From contig NZ_JAKRYL010000004.1 in the NCBI RefSeq assembly GCF_023555415.1, positions 62,001-126,000 of the forward strand: a stretch of 64,000 bases of DNA. The letters run 5' to 3'. The position numbers and the translations under genes were made by a program. The DNA is from Halalkalibacter alkaliphilus (GTDB lineage Bacteria > Bacillota > Bacilli > Bacillales > Bacillaceae_D). The notes beneath the pieces were generated by a model, which was not told where the DNA came from, ran no database searches, and worked only from the letters and a program-made list of their open reading frames with translations. Of the stretch, positions 56,059 to 64,000 are shown piece by piece. Numbering within the stretch: the stretch's first letter is position 1; each line of letters opens with the position of its first letter.

Positions 56059-58407
56059 ATGGCAAGGCGTAAGAAAAAAAGAAAAACCGAGTGGAAATCA
56101 CAGCTTTCGTATGAGTTAATCGGTCTCGGGCTATTAGTCATTGCCGTCGTTACATTTGCACGATTAGGAACCGTTGGAGAAACGTTTGTAAGACTTTTTC
56201 GTTTTTTCCTAGGTGAATGGTTTGTCGTGTTAGCAATAGGACTTTTAGTCGTTTCCCTCTATATTATGATCAAACGTCAAAAACCGAAAATATGGTCGAG
56301 AAGATTATCAGGTATTTATGTTATTATTCTTTCATTTGTATTGTTTAGTCATGTTGGTCTTTTTCATCAGTTAAGTGGGAGAGAAGGGTTCGAAGATCAA
56401 TCGGTTATTCGTAATACATGGAAGTTATTCTGGATGGAAATGCAAGGGGAAACTCCTCCGTCTGATTTAGGTGGTGGCATGATTGGATCACTAGCATTTG
56501 CTGTAAGCCACTTTTTATTCGCAGAGATGGGTACATACTTTCTTTGTTTTGTTCTTTTTATCATTGGATTTATTTTAATGACAGGAAAATCTCTTTCCGA
56601 ATTGCTAGGTAAAGTTTTTAGAAGTTTCTACTTATTTGTCGTTGACACATTTAGTAGTCTCTTTAGCGAGTTAAGGCAGTTACGTGAAAAAGCAACAGAA
56701 CGAATTCAAGAAGAAAGAGAAGCGAAGCGAGAGAGGAAGAAGAAGGCACTTGAGGAGGAGAAAAAAGAGAAAGTAACTACTAAAGAGTCAAATCAGGTTG
56801 CGGTGCAAGGAGAAGAAGAGTTAGAACCTGAGATTGTCGACTTTACGCAAAAAGCTTACCGTGCACCGACTCAAGAGAAACAGAAAGGTAATGCTGTACC
56901 ATCTGAAACAAAGCAGACAGATGGAGTTATAGAAGAAGACGTTCAAGTTTCACTTGTGACAGCTGAAGAAACAAATGAAGCTTATAAATTGCCTGATGTT
57001 GACATGTTGAAACTCCCGAATAACCCAAGCCAAACAAATGAAAAGAAACAATTAACAGCCAATGCTAGGAAATTGGAACAGACGCTTGAAAGTTTCGGAG
57101 TGAAAGCAAGAGTATCAAAGGTGCATTTAGGGCCAGCTGTAACGAAATATGAAGTGAATCCAAATGTTGGGGTTAAAGTTAGCAAGATCGTTAATTTGGC
57201 AGATGATTTAGCCTTAGCACTTGCAGCCAAAGATATTAGAATAGAAGCGCCCATTCCAGGTAAGTCGGCAATTGGGATTGAAGTCCCAAATCATGAAGTA
57301 GCTATTGTTACTTTAAGAGAAGTACTTGATTCACCAGAATCAAGTACTGAGAAGAACGTTCTAGCTGTGGGACTGGGAAGAGATATTTCTGGGGAACCTG
57401 TTCTAGCTCATTTAAATAAGATGCCTCACCTTCTTGTCGCAGGGGCAACGGGAAGTGGAAAGAGTGTTTGTATTAATGGTATTATTACAAGCATTTTAAT
57501 TAAAGCAAAACCACATGAAGTAAAGCTAATGATGATCGACCCAAAAATGGTAGAACTGACGGTTTATAATGGGATTCCTCATTTGTTAACTCCCGTTGTA
57601 ACTGAACCGAAAAAAGCATCTCAAGCCTTGAAGAAGGTTGTTGCTGAAATGGAAAGACGCTATGATTTATTCTCACATAGTGGCACAAGAAATATCGAGG
57701 GGTATAATGATCTTGTAAATCGTCAAAATGAAGAAGGAGAGGCGAAGCAGCCAACTTTGCCTTACATTGTTGTCATTGTGGACGAGCTTGCTGATTTAAT
57801 GATGGTAGCTTCTGGTGATGTCGAGGATTCTATTGCCAGACTTGCTCAAATGGCTCGTGCTGCTGGAATTCATATGATCATTGCAACTCAACGCCCTTCC
57901 GTTGATGTCATAACAGGGGTAATCAAAGCAAATATACCTTCACGAATTGCATTTGGTGTATCGTCTCAAACCGACTCCAGAACAATTTTGGATTCAGGTG
58001 GAGCAGAGAAGCTGCTTGGACGTGGGGATATGCTATACATGCCAGTAGGAGCAACGAAACCAAAAAGAATACAAGGTGCCTTTCTGTCTGATGGTGAGGT
58101 AGAGGAAATTGTTGATTTCGTTATCTCCCAACAAAAAGCACAATACCAAGAAGAAATGACACCTACTGAAGAACAAGTAGTAACGGAAGAAGTAGCTGAT
58201 GAGCTATATGATGCAGCGGTGGATCTTGTAACTGAAATGAATACAGCTTCGGTTTCCATGCTCCAAAGAAGGTTCCGCATAGGTTATACAAGGGCGGCAA
58301 GACTAATAGACGAGATGGAAGTTCGGGGGATTGTTGGTCCATATGAAGGAAGCAAACCACGGGAAGTGTTGATAGAGAAACCTAGAGAAGACGAGGCATC
58401 GTCATAA
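56059..58407 (+). CDS. spoIIIE: DNA translocase SpoIIIE (FtsK family)
   Basis: SpoIIIE pumps the chromosome into the forespore and clears trapped DNA at septa. The 782-residue protein has four N-terminal transmembrane helices (about residues 20-190), a charged linker (about 200-320), the alpha/beta motor with Walker [12 protein letters not shown] near 462 and Walker [15 protein letters not shown], and a C-terminal winged-helix gamma domain ([22 protein letters not shown]) that reads SRS sequences. The ATG at 56059 follows AAGGGTGA. Length and motifs are normal. Confidence 0.96.
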   Translation: MARRKKKRKTEWKSQLSYELIGLGLLVIAVVTFARLGTVGETFVRLFRFFLGEWFVVLAIGLLVVSLYIMIKRQKPKIWSRRLSGIYVIILSFVLFSHVGLFHQLSGREGFEDQSVIRNTWKLFWMEMQGETPPSDLGGGMIGSLAFAVSHFLFAEMGTYFLCFVLFIIGFILMTGKSLSELLGKVFRSFYLFVVDTFSSLFSELRQLREKATERIQEEREAKRERKKKALEEEKKEKVTTKESNQVAVQGEEELEPEIVDFTQKAYRAPTQEKQKGNAVPSETKQTDGVIEEDVQVSLVTAEETNEAYKLPDVDMLKLPNNPSQTNEKKQLTANARKLEQTLESFGVKARVSKVHLGPAVTKYEVNPNVGVKVSKIVNLADDLALALAAKDIRIEAPIPGKSAIGIEVPNHEVAIVTLREVLDSPESSTEKNVLAVGLGRDISGEPVLAHLNKMPHLLVAGATGSGKSVCINGIITSILIKAKPHEVKLMMIDPKMVELTVYNGIPHLLTPVVTEPKKASQALKKVVAEMERRYDLFSHSGTRNIEGYNDLVNRQNEEGEAKQPTLPYIVVIVDELADLMMVASGDVEDSIARLAQMARAAGIHMIIATQRPSVDVITGVIKANIPSRIAFGVSSQTDSRTILDSGGAEKLLGRGDMLYMPVGATKPKRIQGAFLSDGEVEEIVDFVISQQKAQYQEEMTPTEEQVVTEEVADELYDAAVDLVTEMNTASVSMLQRRFRIGYTRAARLIDEMEVRGIVGPYEGSKPREVLIEKPREDEASS

Positions 58408-58441
58408 AATGAAAAGGGGATTCGTAGAAGGGGTTGAGAGT

Positions 58442-59161
58442 GTGATTAGAGCAGACCACAGACCATTATATTTACAGGTGATTGATCGCTTAAAAGAAGA
58501 TATAGAGAAGAATGTATATGATGAAGGCGAGAAGTTACCCTCAGAATTTGAACTTTCTAAATTGTTGGGAGTAAGTCGTGCTACGCTACGTGAAGCCTTA
58601 CGGTTATTAGAAGAAGAAGGGGTAGTCATTCGCAGACATGGTGTGGGGACGTTCGTTCATTCAAAACCTCTCTTTTCATCAGGAATCGAAGAATTAGATA
58701 GCGTTACAGATATGATTATAAAAGCAAAGATGAAACCTGGGACAATTTTTTTGTCTTCAGCTGTTCAAGAAGCAACGGATGATGATCGGAGAAAATTCTT
58801 AAAAGATGATTTAACTGAAATGATGGAAATTGAGCGTGTGCGAACTGCTGATGATTCACCAGTTGTTTATTGTTTAGACAGAATTCCAAATGAACTTTTG
58901 AAAAACCATTCAATTCATGAAACGAAATCAATTTTTCGTTATTTGGAAGACCTAGGAAAAACAATTACATATGCGATCACGTATATTGAGCCAATTGGAT
59001 ATCACGAGCATGTGTCTGAAATATTAGAGTGTGAACCAGGTTCTTCGCTTTTGTTATTAAAGCAAATGCATTATGATCAATCAGAACAACCTTTGTTATA
59101 TTCATTAAATTATTTTAGAGCAGATAAGTTTAAGTTTCATGTTGTGAGAAAAAGAAGTTAA
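58442..59161 (+). CDS. ymfC: GntR family (UTRA domain) transcriptional regulator YmfC
   Basis: A 239-residue repressor-type regulator: N-terminal winged HTH ([17 protein letters not shown] through [29 protein letters not shown] and [11 protein letters not shown]) and C-terminal UTRA effector domain. The GTG at 58442 has AAGGGG about ten bases before it and gives a protein of the same size as B. subtilis YmfC; the ATG at 58409, two bases after the spoIIIE stop, has no Shine-Dalgarno. Its target is unknown; the following luciferase-like gene is a candidate by position only. Confidence 0.88.
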   Translation: MIRADHRPLYLQVIDRLKEDIEKNVYDEGEKLPSEFELSKLLGVSRATLREALRLLEEEGVVIRRHGVGTFVHSKPLFSSGIEELDSVTDMIIKAKMKPGTIFLSSAVQEATDDDRRKFLKDDLTEMMEIERVRTADDSPVVYCLDRIPNELLKNHSIHETKSIFRYLEDLGKTITYAITYIEPIGYHEHVSEILECEPGSSLLLLKQMHYDQSEQPLLYSLNYFRADKFKFHVVRKRS

Positions 59162-59173
59162 TAAAGAAATAGT

Positions 59174-59206
59174 CGGAGCTGCCAGTAAGAAGGTAGCTCC
59201 GTTTTT
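59174..59206 (+). terminator. Rho-independent terminator after ymfC
   Basis: CGGAGCTGCC at 59174-59183 pairs with GGTAGCTCCG at 59192-59201 (one G-U), eight-base loop, then five T. Confidence 0.9.
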
Positions 59207-59362
59207 AATTAGGGAAGATTACGATTTTCGTATGCTAAAGAAATAAAAAATGATAGCCTTTTCAAAAAAAGAGGTTGAGTTAGTAGACAGAAGAAGAAAA
59301 GAAGAAGATAATCAAAATGACAACATTTACATAAAGAAGATGGTTTTCGGGAGGGATTTATT

Positions 59363-60370
59363 TTGGTAAGGCTAAGTATTTTAGACCAATCACCGATAGC
59401 AGCTGGGGTGGATGCACGTACGGCGGTTATGCAAACGGCTGAATTAGCGGTTAAAGCTGAACAATTAGGTTACCATCGTTTTTGGGTATCTGAACATCAC
59501 GATGCAGGCAGAGTAGCCGGATCAACACCCGAAGTATTATTGGCCCATATAGGGGAGAAAACAAAGAAAATTCGGATTGGCTCAGGTGGCGTTATGCTTC
59601 CTCATTATAGTTCTTACAAGGTAGCAGAAAATTTCAAGATGCTTGAAGCTCTTTATCCTAATCGAATTGACCTTGGATTAGGAAGAGCAGCTGGGGGGAA
59701 TCCGATTGCTACTATGGCCTTACAAGGGAGTTCAGTTGGGAATAGAGGTTCCTATCCTGAACAAATTGAGGATTTGAAAGGATATTTTACAAGCCTTTCA
59801 AGTGATCATCGTTATTATGGAATAACAGCAACTCCAAATGTGGATACCATGCCACAACTATGGTTGTTAGGATCTAGTGGAGGTAGTGCACAAATTGCAG
59901 CTGAGAAGGGTACAGCCTTTACATTTGCTCATTTTATTAATGGAGATGGAGGAGAAGACGTCGTTAAGGCGTATCGGAACCAATTCCAACCTTCTGCCTT
60001 TTATGAAAAGCCAGAGGCTAATGTGGCTATTCATCTTATTTGTGCAGACACTGACGAGGAAGCAAATCAAAGAGCTACAAGTTTAGATTTATCCCTTCTC
60101 ATGCTTCAAAAAGGCAAGCGTTCATTGGAAATTCCGACAATTGAATATGCAAAAAGCTATCCTTATACAGCACATGATCTAATGCAAATCCGAGAAAATC
60201 GTAAACGAATGATTGTTGGCGGCCCAGATAAAGTAAAAGAAGAAATCGAAGAATTAGCAAATAAATATGAAACGGATGAGGTTATGGTTATCACAATTAC
60301 ACATGATTATAGTCACCGGATTCGTTCGTTTGAATTGTTAGCCGAAATGTTTAATTTGGTAAAGAGTTAA
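59363..60370 (+). CDS. LLM class flavin-dependent oxidoreductase (YceB/MsnO8-like)
   Basis: A 335-residue luciferase-like TIM-barrel monooxygenase. The start RLSILDQSPIAAGVDARTA, then RFWVSEHHDAGRVAGSTPEV, GSGGVMLPHYSSYKVAE and YPNRIDLGLGRAAG are typical of the MsnO8/YceB group that uses FMNH2 with a reductase. Substrate unknown. A TTG at 59363 follows CGGGAGGG. It has its own gap of 201 bases upstream and 132 downstream and is not part of the B. subtilis ymf cluster, so it is an insertion relative to that species. Confidence 0.9.
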   Translation: MVRLSILDQSPIAAGVDARTAVMQTAELAVKAEQLGYHRFWVSEHHDAGRVAGSTPEVLLAHIGEKTKKIRIGSGGVMLPHYSSYKVAENFKMLEALYPNRIDLGLGRAAGGNPIATMALQGSSVGNRGSYPEQIEDLKGYFTSLSSDHRYYGITATPNVDTMPQLWLLGSSGGSAQIAAEKGTAFTFAHFINGDGGEDVVKAYRNQFQPSAFYEKPEANVAIHLICADTDEEANQRATSLDLSLLMLQKGKRSLEIPTIEYAKSYPYTAHDLMQIRENRKRMIVGGPDKVKEEIEELANKYETDEVMVITITHDYSHRIRSFELLAEMFNLVKS

Positions 60371-60502
60371 TTATAAGTTTAGTTATATCTAATGAATGAA
60401 TTGGAAAAAGTGATAGGTACTAAGCTTTATAAATAATCTGTGTAGTAAGAACAAGACTCTAAGCATAACCTAAGCGTGATTGGCAAAAAGGAGATGATCG
60501 AT

Positions 60503-61786
60503 TTGACCCAAATAGAGGAGCGTATTCATGAATTGAAAGGCTTAACCGTGCATTCTATGAGCACGAATAAATATAAGACCAATTCACTAATTCTCATGAT
60601 GAAAGCACCACTAACGAAGGAAACAGTAGCAATGCGGGCATTGTTGCCGCATATTTTGCAAAATGGCACATCAAATAGTCCATCTAGGAAACAATTGCGT
60701 GAACGGTTAGACGATATGTACGGGGCAATGCTTGCAACGGATGTTCAAAAGAAAGGTGAAGAGCATGTCATTTCTATTCGTCTAGACGTTGCGAACGAGC
60801 GCTATCTATCTGATACAACCCCATTATTTGACAACGCGATTTCATTACTAGCAGAGGTAATCTTTCAACCACAGCTAGAAGATGGGAAGTTTGTTTCTTC
60901 GGTTGTCGAAAGCGAAAAACGTTCGCTAAAGCAAAGAATACAATCGGTTTACGATGATAAAATGCGGTATGCAAATGTCCGGGTAACGGAAGAGATGTGT
61001 AAAGGAGAACCATTTGCTCTTACAGCTTTTGGAACAGAAGATGAGGTAGATGCGATTACAGCTGACTCTATTTATAAGTATTATCAAGAAGTTCTTTTAA
61101 ACAATCAGTTTGATCTCTATATGGTTGGAGCTATCGACGAAGAACAAGCTATGAGCAGTGTCACTGAAAAGTTTAGTGCTTTGGTAGAGCGTGACAAAAG
61201 TACATTTGAGACAATAGCTAGTCCTGAAGTAAAAGAGATTAATGTCGTTAATGAAGAACAAGATGTAAAACAAGGGAAGTTGCATATGGGCTTTCGCACT
61301 TATACAACATATGCTGACGATGACTATGTTGCTATGCAAGTCTGTAACGGTCTTTATGGTGCCTTTTCTCATTCAAAACTTTTTATTAATGTGCGTGAAA
61401 AAGAAAGTTTGGCTTATTACGCTGCATCAAGGTTTGAGAGTCACAAAGGGATTATGATGGTCATGTCGGGTATTGAGTTCGCTAAATATGAACGAGCTGT
61501 TGAAATTATAAAAGAACAATTTGAAGCGATGAAGCAAGGCGAGTTTACAGAGGCTGAAGTAGAACAAACGAAAGCAATGTTAAAAAATCAACTTCTTGAA
61601 ACAGCGGATGTGGCTAGAGGGCTTGTGGAATTGTCTTATCACCAAGTTGTGAGTGGAAAAAAACGTTCTATTGATGAATGGATGCAGCAAATTGATGAAG
61701 TAACGAAAGAAGATATTATTCGAATTGCGCAGAAAGTAAAGCTTGATACGATCTATTTCTTAAAAGGCAAGGAGGAAAATCAATGA
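60503..61786 (+). CDS. ymfF: M16-fold protein YmfF, zinc motif lost
   Basis: A 427-residue insulinase-fold protein. No HxxEH motif is present; the corresponding region reads LLPHILQNGTSNSPSRKQLR. The C-terminal half keeps the M16 R/Y-type segment (INVREKESLAYYAASRF). It is therefore the non-catalytic partner of YmfH, encoded next with a 4-base overlap. TTG at 60503 lies nine bases after AAGGAG (60488-60493); an ATG at 60494 abuts that Shine-Dalgarno and is less likely. Confidence 0.9.
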   Translation: MTQIEERIHELKGLTVHSMSTNKYKTNSLILMMKAPLTKETVAMRALLPHILQNGTSNSPSRKQLRERLDDMYGAMLATDVQKKGEEHVISIRLDVANERYLSDTTPLFDNAISLLAEVIFQPQLEDGKFVSSVVESEKRSLKQRIQSVYDDKMRYANVRVTEEMCKGEPFALTAFGTEDEVDAITADSIYKYYQEVLLNNQFDLYMVGAIDEEQAMSSVTEKFSALVERDKSTFETIASPEVKEINVVNEEQDVKQGKLHMGFRTYTTYADDDYVAMQVCNGLYGAFSHSKLFINVREKESLAYYAASRFESHKGIMMVMSGIEFAKYERAVEIIKEQFEAMKQGEFTEAEVEQTKAMLKNQLLETADVARGLVELSYHQVVSGKKRSIDEWMQQIDEVTKEDIIRIAQKVKLDTIYFLKGKEENQ

Positions 61787-63078
61787 AGCCAGTTCAATTC
61801 CAACAAGTAGACGAAACTCTTTATCATGAAAAGCTCGATAATGGATTAGACGTCTATGTCTTGCCGAAAAAAGGTTTTAATAAAACGTTTGCAACGTTCA
61901 CAACAAAATATGGTTCTATCGACCAAAAGTTTACCCCTTTAGGGAAAGAGGATGCCATAACAGTTCCAGATGGAATTGCGCATTTTCTTGAACATAAAAT
62001 GTTTGAGGATGAAGAAGGAGATGTTTTCCAGGACTTTAGTAAGCAAGGTGCGTCGGCTAATGCTTTCACGAGTTTTACACGAACGGCTTACTTATTCTCG
62101 AGCACAAATAATGTAGAGAAAAACTTGGATACATTACTTAATTTTGTTCAGCATCCTTACTTTACAGAAGAAAGTGTTGAAAAGGAAAAAGGGATCATTA
62201 ATCAAGAAATTACAATGTATGATGATAATCCAGATTGGCGAGCTTATTTTGGTGTGATTGAAAATATGTTCCACCATCATCCAGTAAAAATTGATATTGC
62301 TGGGACGATCGAATCAATTTCTAATATCACAAAAGATTTACTGTACACTTGCTATGAAACCTTTTACCATCCAGCCAATATGCTCTTATTTGTCATTGGA
62401 CCCGTTGACCCTGAGAAGATCATGGAACAAGTGAGAGAGAATCAATCGCAAAAGGAATTTACTGCACCTGAAGAGATCAAGCGTTTCTTTGAAGAAGAAC
62501 CAGAATCTGTAGCTAAAGAGAAAAACATTATTACGATGCCAGTACAAACTCCAAAATGCTTAGTGGGCTTTAAGGAAACTGGTGCCACACGCCAGGGAGA
62601 CGATTTATTAAAACGTGAACTGTCGATAAATATATTGCTTGATTTGATGTTTGGTCAGAGCTCTGACAATTACCAAACGCTCTTTGATGACGGATTGATT
62701 GATGATTCTTTTTCATTTGATCATTCAGCTGAAGAAGGCTTCGGATTCACAATTATTGGCGGAGATACAAAATATCCAGATAAATTAGCTGATCGTATTA
62801 AACATATGGTTGAAACGTTTAAACAATCCAGCTTAACTGAGGATCAAGTTAATCGAGCAATTAAAAAGAAAATTGGATCATTTTTACGGTCGCTCAATTC
62901 CCCTGAGTATATTGCGAACCAGTTTACACGTTATCAATTTAATGAAATGAATTTATTTGAAGTTGTCCCAATGCTTGAAAGTATTACACCTAACGAATTA
63001 ACTGAAGTTTTACAGAACCATTTTCAATTTGACCGTTTTACGGTTTGTCAGGTAAAAGCAGAGGGGTTTAACGAATAA
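61783..63078 (+). CDS. ymfH: M16 family zinc peptidase YmfH
   Basis: A 431-residue insulinase-type peptidase with the intact inverted zinc motif HFLEH at residues 67-71 (GIAHFLEHKMFED) and a later glutamate region EKEKGIINQEITMYDDNP. It overlaps ymfF by four bases, and together they resemble heterodimeric M16 proteases made of one active and one inactive subunit. The substrate is unknown; in B. subtilis the related AlbE/AlbF act on a sactipeptide. GGCAAGGAGG precedes the ATG. Confidence 0.93.
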   Translation: MKPVQFQQVDETLYHEKLDNGLDVYVLPKKGFNKTFATFTTKYGSIDQKFTPLGKEDAITVPDGIAHFLEHKMFEDEEGDVFQDFSKQGASANAFTSFTRTAYLFSSTNNVEKNLDTLLNFVQHPYFTEESVEKEKGIINQEITMYDDNPDWRAYFGVIENMFHHHPVKIDIAGTIESISNITKDLLYTCYETFYHPANMLLFVIGPVDPEKIMEQVRENQSQKEFTAPEEIKRFFEEEPESVAKEKNIITMPVQTPKCLVGFKETGATRQGDDLLKRELSINILLDLMFGQSSDNYQTLFDDGLIDDSFSFDHSAEEGFGFTIIGGDTKYPDKLADRIKHMVETFKQSSLTEDQVNRAIKKKIGSFLRSLNSPEYIANQFTRYQFNEMNLFEVVPMLESITPNELTEVLQNHFQFDRFTVCQVKAEGFNE

Positions 63079-63079
63079 C

Positions 63080-63808
63080 ATGAAAGCTATTTTAATAACT
63101 GGAGCATCAGGAGGAATTGGCGCTCAAATTGCTAAAGAGCTGGCATCTCCTGATTGCTCTCTTTTTTTGCACTATAATGAAAACGAAAAATCGGTTCAGA
63201 AAACAGCTGCCAAATGCGTTGATCAAGGTGCAACGGTTCAACTTATTCAGTCTGATTTATCTAAAGATGACGGAGATGAGCAACTGCTTGCGAAAGTACC
63301 TAAAGACATTACGTTCCATACCATTGTTCATAATGCAGGTATAAGTCATTTTGGGTTGTTTACTGATGTGACGAATACGGATATAAGTGAAATGATGAAT
63401 GTTCATCTAGTTAATCCGATGAAAATTACAAGAAGTTTGTTACCAAAAATGATTCAAGCTCATCAGGGGAAAATTATTGTGATCTCCTCGATTTGGGGTT
63501 TAACAGGTGCATCGTGTGAAGTGATTTATTCTGCAGCAAAAGGAGGAATAAATAGCTTCGTGAAAGGATTAGCAAAAGAAGTGGCTCCTAGTCATATTCA
63601 AGTGAATGCTATTGCGCCTGGGGCAATAGAAACAGAAATGCTTAAAAAGAATGGGCTTGAACATATGGATGAGCTTAAAGAAGACATCCCTGCTCATGCT
63701 TTTGGAAAAACGGCTGATATTGCTTATGCAGTTTCATTTTTAAGTTCCCACAAATCAAATTATATAAACGGACAAATTATTTCAATTAATGGTGCATGGT
63801 ATTGTTGA
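63080..63808 (+). CDS. ymfI: Short-chain dehydrogenase/reductase YmfI
   Basis: A 242-residue SDR with the cofactor motif TGASGGIGAQIA, the NAG motif HNAGISH, the catalytic serine in VISSIWG and the YxxxK in YSAAKGG, then PG in AIAPGAIET. It resembles FabG-type 3-oxoacyl reductases; in the ymf cluster its substrate is unknown. It starts one base after the ymfH stop. All catalytic residues are intact. Confidence 0.93.
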   Translation: MKAILITGASGGIGAQIAKELASPDCSLFLHYNENEKSVQKTAAKCVDQGATVQLIQSDLSKDDGDEQLLAKVPKDITFHTIVHNAGISHFGLFTDVTNTDISEMMNVHLVNPMKITRSLLPKMIQAHQGKIIVISSIWGLTGASCEVIYSAAKGGINSFVKGLAKEVAPSHIQVNAIAPGAIETEMLKKNGLEHMDELKEDIPAHAFGKTADIAYAVSFLSSHKSNYINGQIISINGAWYC

Positions 63809-63913
63809 AAATTTAAAAATGAACCTCCACAAAAAACAATTCGAAGCGATGAATATTCTTATAAGAATGAGAAAAAATACTATCGAAGTACATTTTTCAA
63901 GGAGGGTCTTAAT

Positions 63914-64000
63914 ATGTCTGTACTTGACAACTGGGAACAATGGAAAGATTTTTTAGGTAACCGTTTAAACCAAGCACAAACTGAAGGAATGAGTCAAAAT
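63914..64000 (+). CDS. ymfJ: YmfJ, DUF3243 protein (5' part, cut by window end)
   Basis: Only the first 29 codons are in the window: MSVLDNWEQWKDFLGNRLNQ and on to MSQN, the start of a DUF3243 helical protein. AAGGAGGGTC lies at 63899-63908. It follows ymfI, as in B. subtilis. The 105-base gap before it holds a 14-bp palindrome at 63855-63868 and no other gene. Confidence 0.8.
   Translation, partial: MSVLDNWEQWKDFLGNRLNQAQTEGMSQN

Noticed and set aside
63851-63882. Sigma-G type promoter for ymfJ (GAATA and AATACTA)
   Set aside because: The -35 and -10 like elements are 20 bases apart, longer than the usual 17-18, and the -10 lacks the leading C; not strong enough to list as a promoter.
1-64000. 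Prophage, insertion sequence, CRISPR, tRNA or toxin-antitoxin content
   Set aside because: No transposase, integrase, phage, repeat-spacer or tRNA-like sequence was seen; gene order follows the Bacillus chromosomal backbone throughout.

Overview
The window is a compact, low-GC chromosomal segment of an endospore-forming member of the Bacillaceae. Every confident gene is on the + strand. Gene order matches the fla/che to spoIIIE/ymf arc of Bacillus subtilis almost gene for gene. Protein divergence and small locus differences suggest a relative of B. subtilis rather than that species; an alkaliphilic or marine Bacillus-type lineage would fit, but this is inference. No mobile element, CRISPR array, tRNA or rRNA was seen.

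Region 1 (1-21486) is the second and larger part of a fla/che operon. It starts inside fliG and runs through fliH-fliI-fliJ-ylxF(motE-like)-fliK-flgD-flagellar operon protein-flgE-swrD-fliL-fliM-fliY-cheY-fliO-fliP-fliQ-fliR-flhB-flhA-flhF-flhG-cheB-cheC-cheD-sigD, then two small ORFs and swrB. It encodes the export ATPase, export gate, hook assembly, C-ring switch, FlhF/FlhG placement system, part of the chemotaxis adaptation set and the motility sigma factor. The cheA and cheW genes expected between cheB and cheC are absent.

Region 2 (21487-35101) holds rpsB, tsf, pyrH, frr, uppS, cdsA, dxr, rseP, proS and polC: translation, UMP kinase, ribosome recycling, lipid carrier, phospholipid and isoprenoid synthesis, intramembrane proteolysis and the replicative DNA polymerase. 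Region 3 (35102-45034) is the nusA-infB operon (rimP, nusA, ylxR, ylxQ, infB, ylxP, rbfA, truB, ribC), then rpsO and pnp. Region 4 (45035-59206) holds ylxY, mlpA, ymxH, spoVFAB, asd, dapG, dapA, an RNase J gene, tepA, ylzJ, spoIIIE and a GntR regulator. It links the lysine/diaminopimelate/dipicolinate branch with sporulation. Region 5 (59207-64000) holds a luciferase-like monooxygenase, the ymfF/ymfH M16 pair, the ymfI SDR and the start of ymfJ.

I found no convincing undescribed multi-gene system. The points most worth a second look are the missing cheA-cheW, a likely NusA-dependent leader terminator ahead of rimP-nusA, a hairpin separating the Shine-Dalgarno from the swrD start, a 7-G tract at the fliR/flhB junction, a 24-bp perfect palindrome in the spoIIIE leader, a sigma-K type promoter for spoVFA, and a YlxY that lacks the catalytic TFDDG motif.
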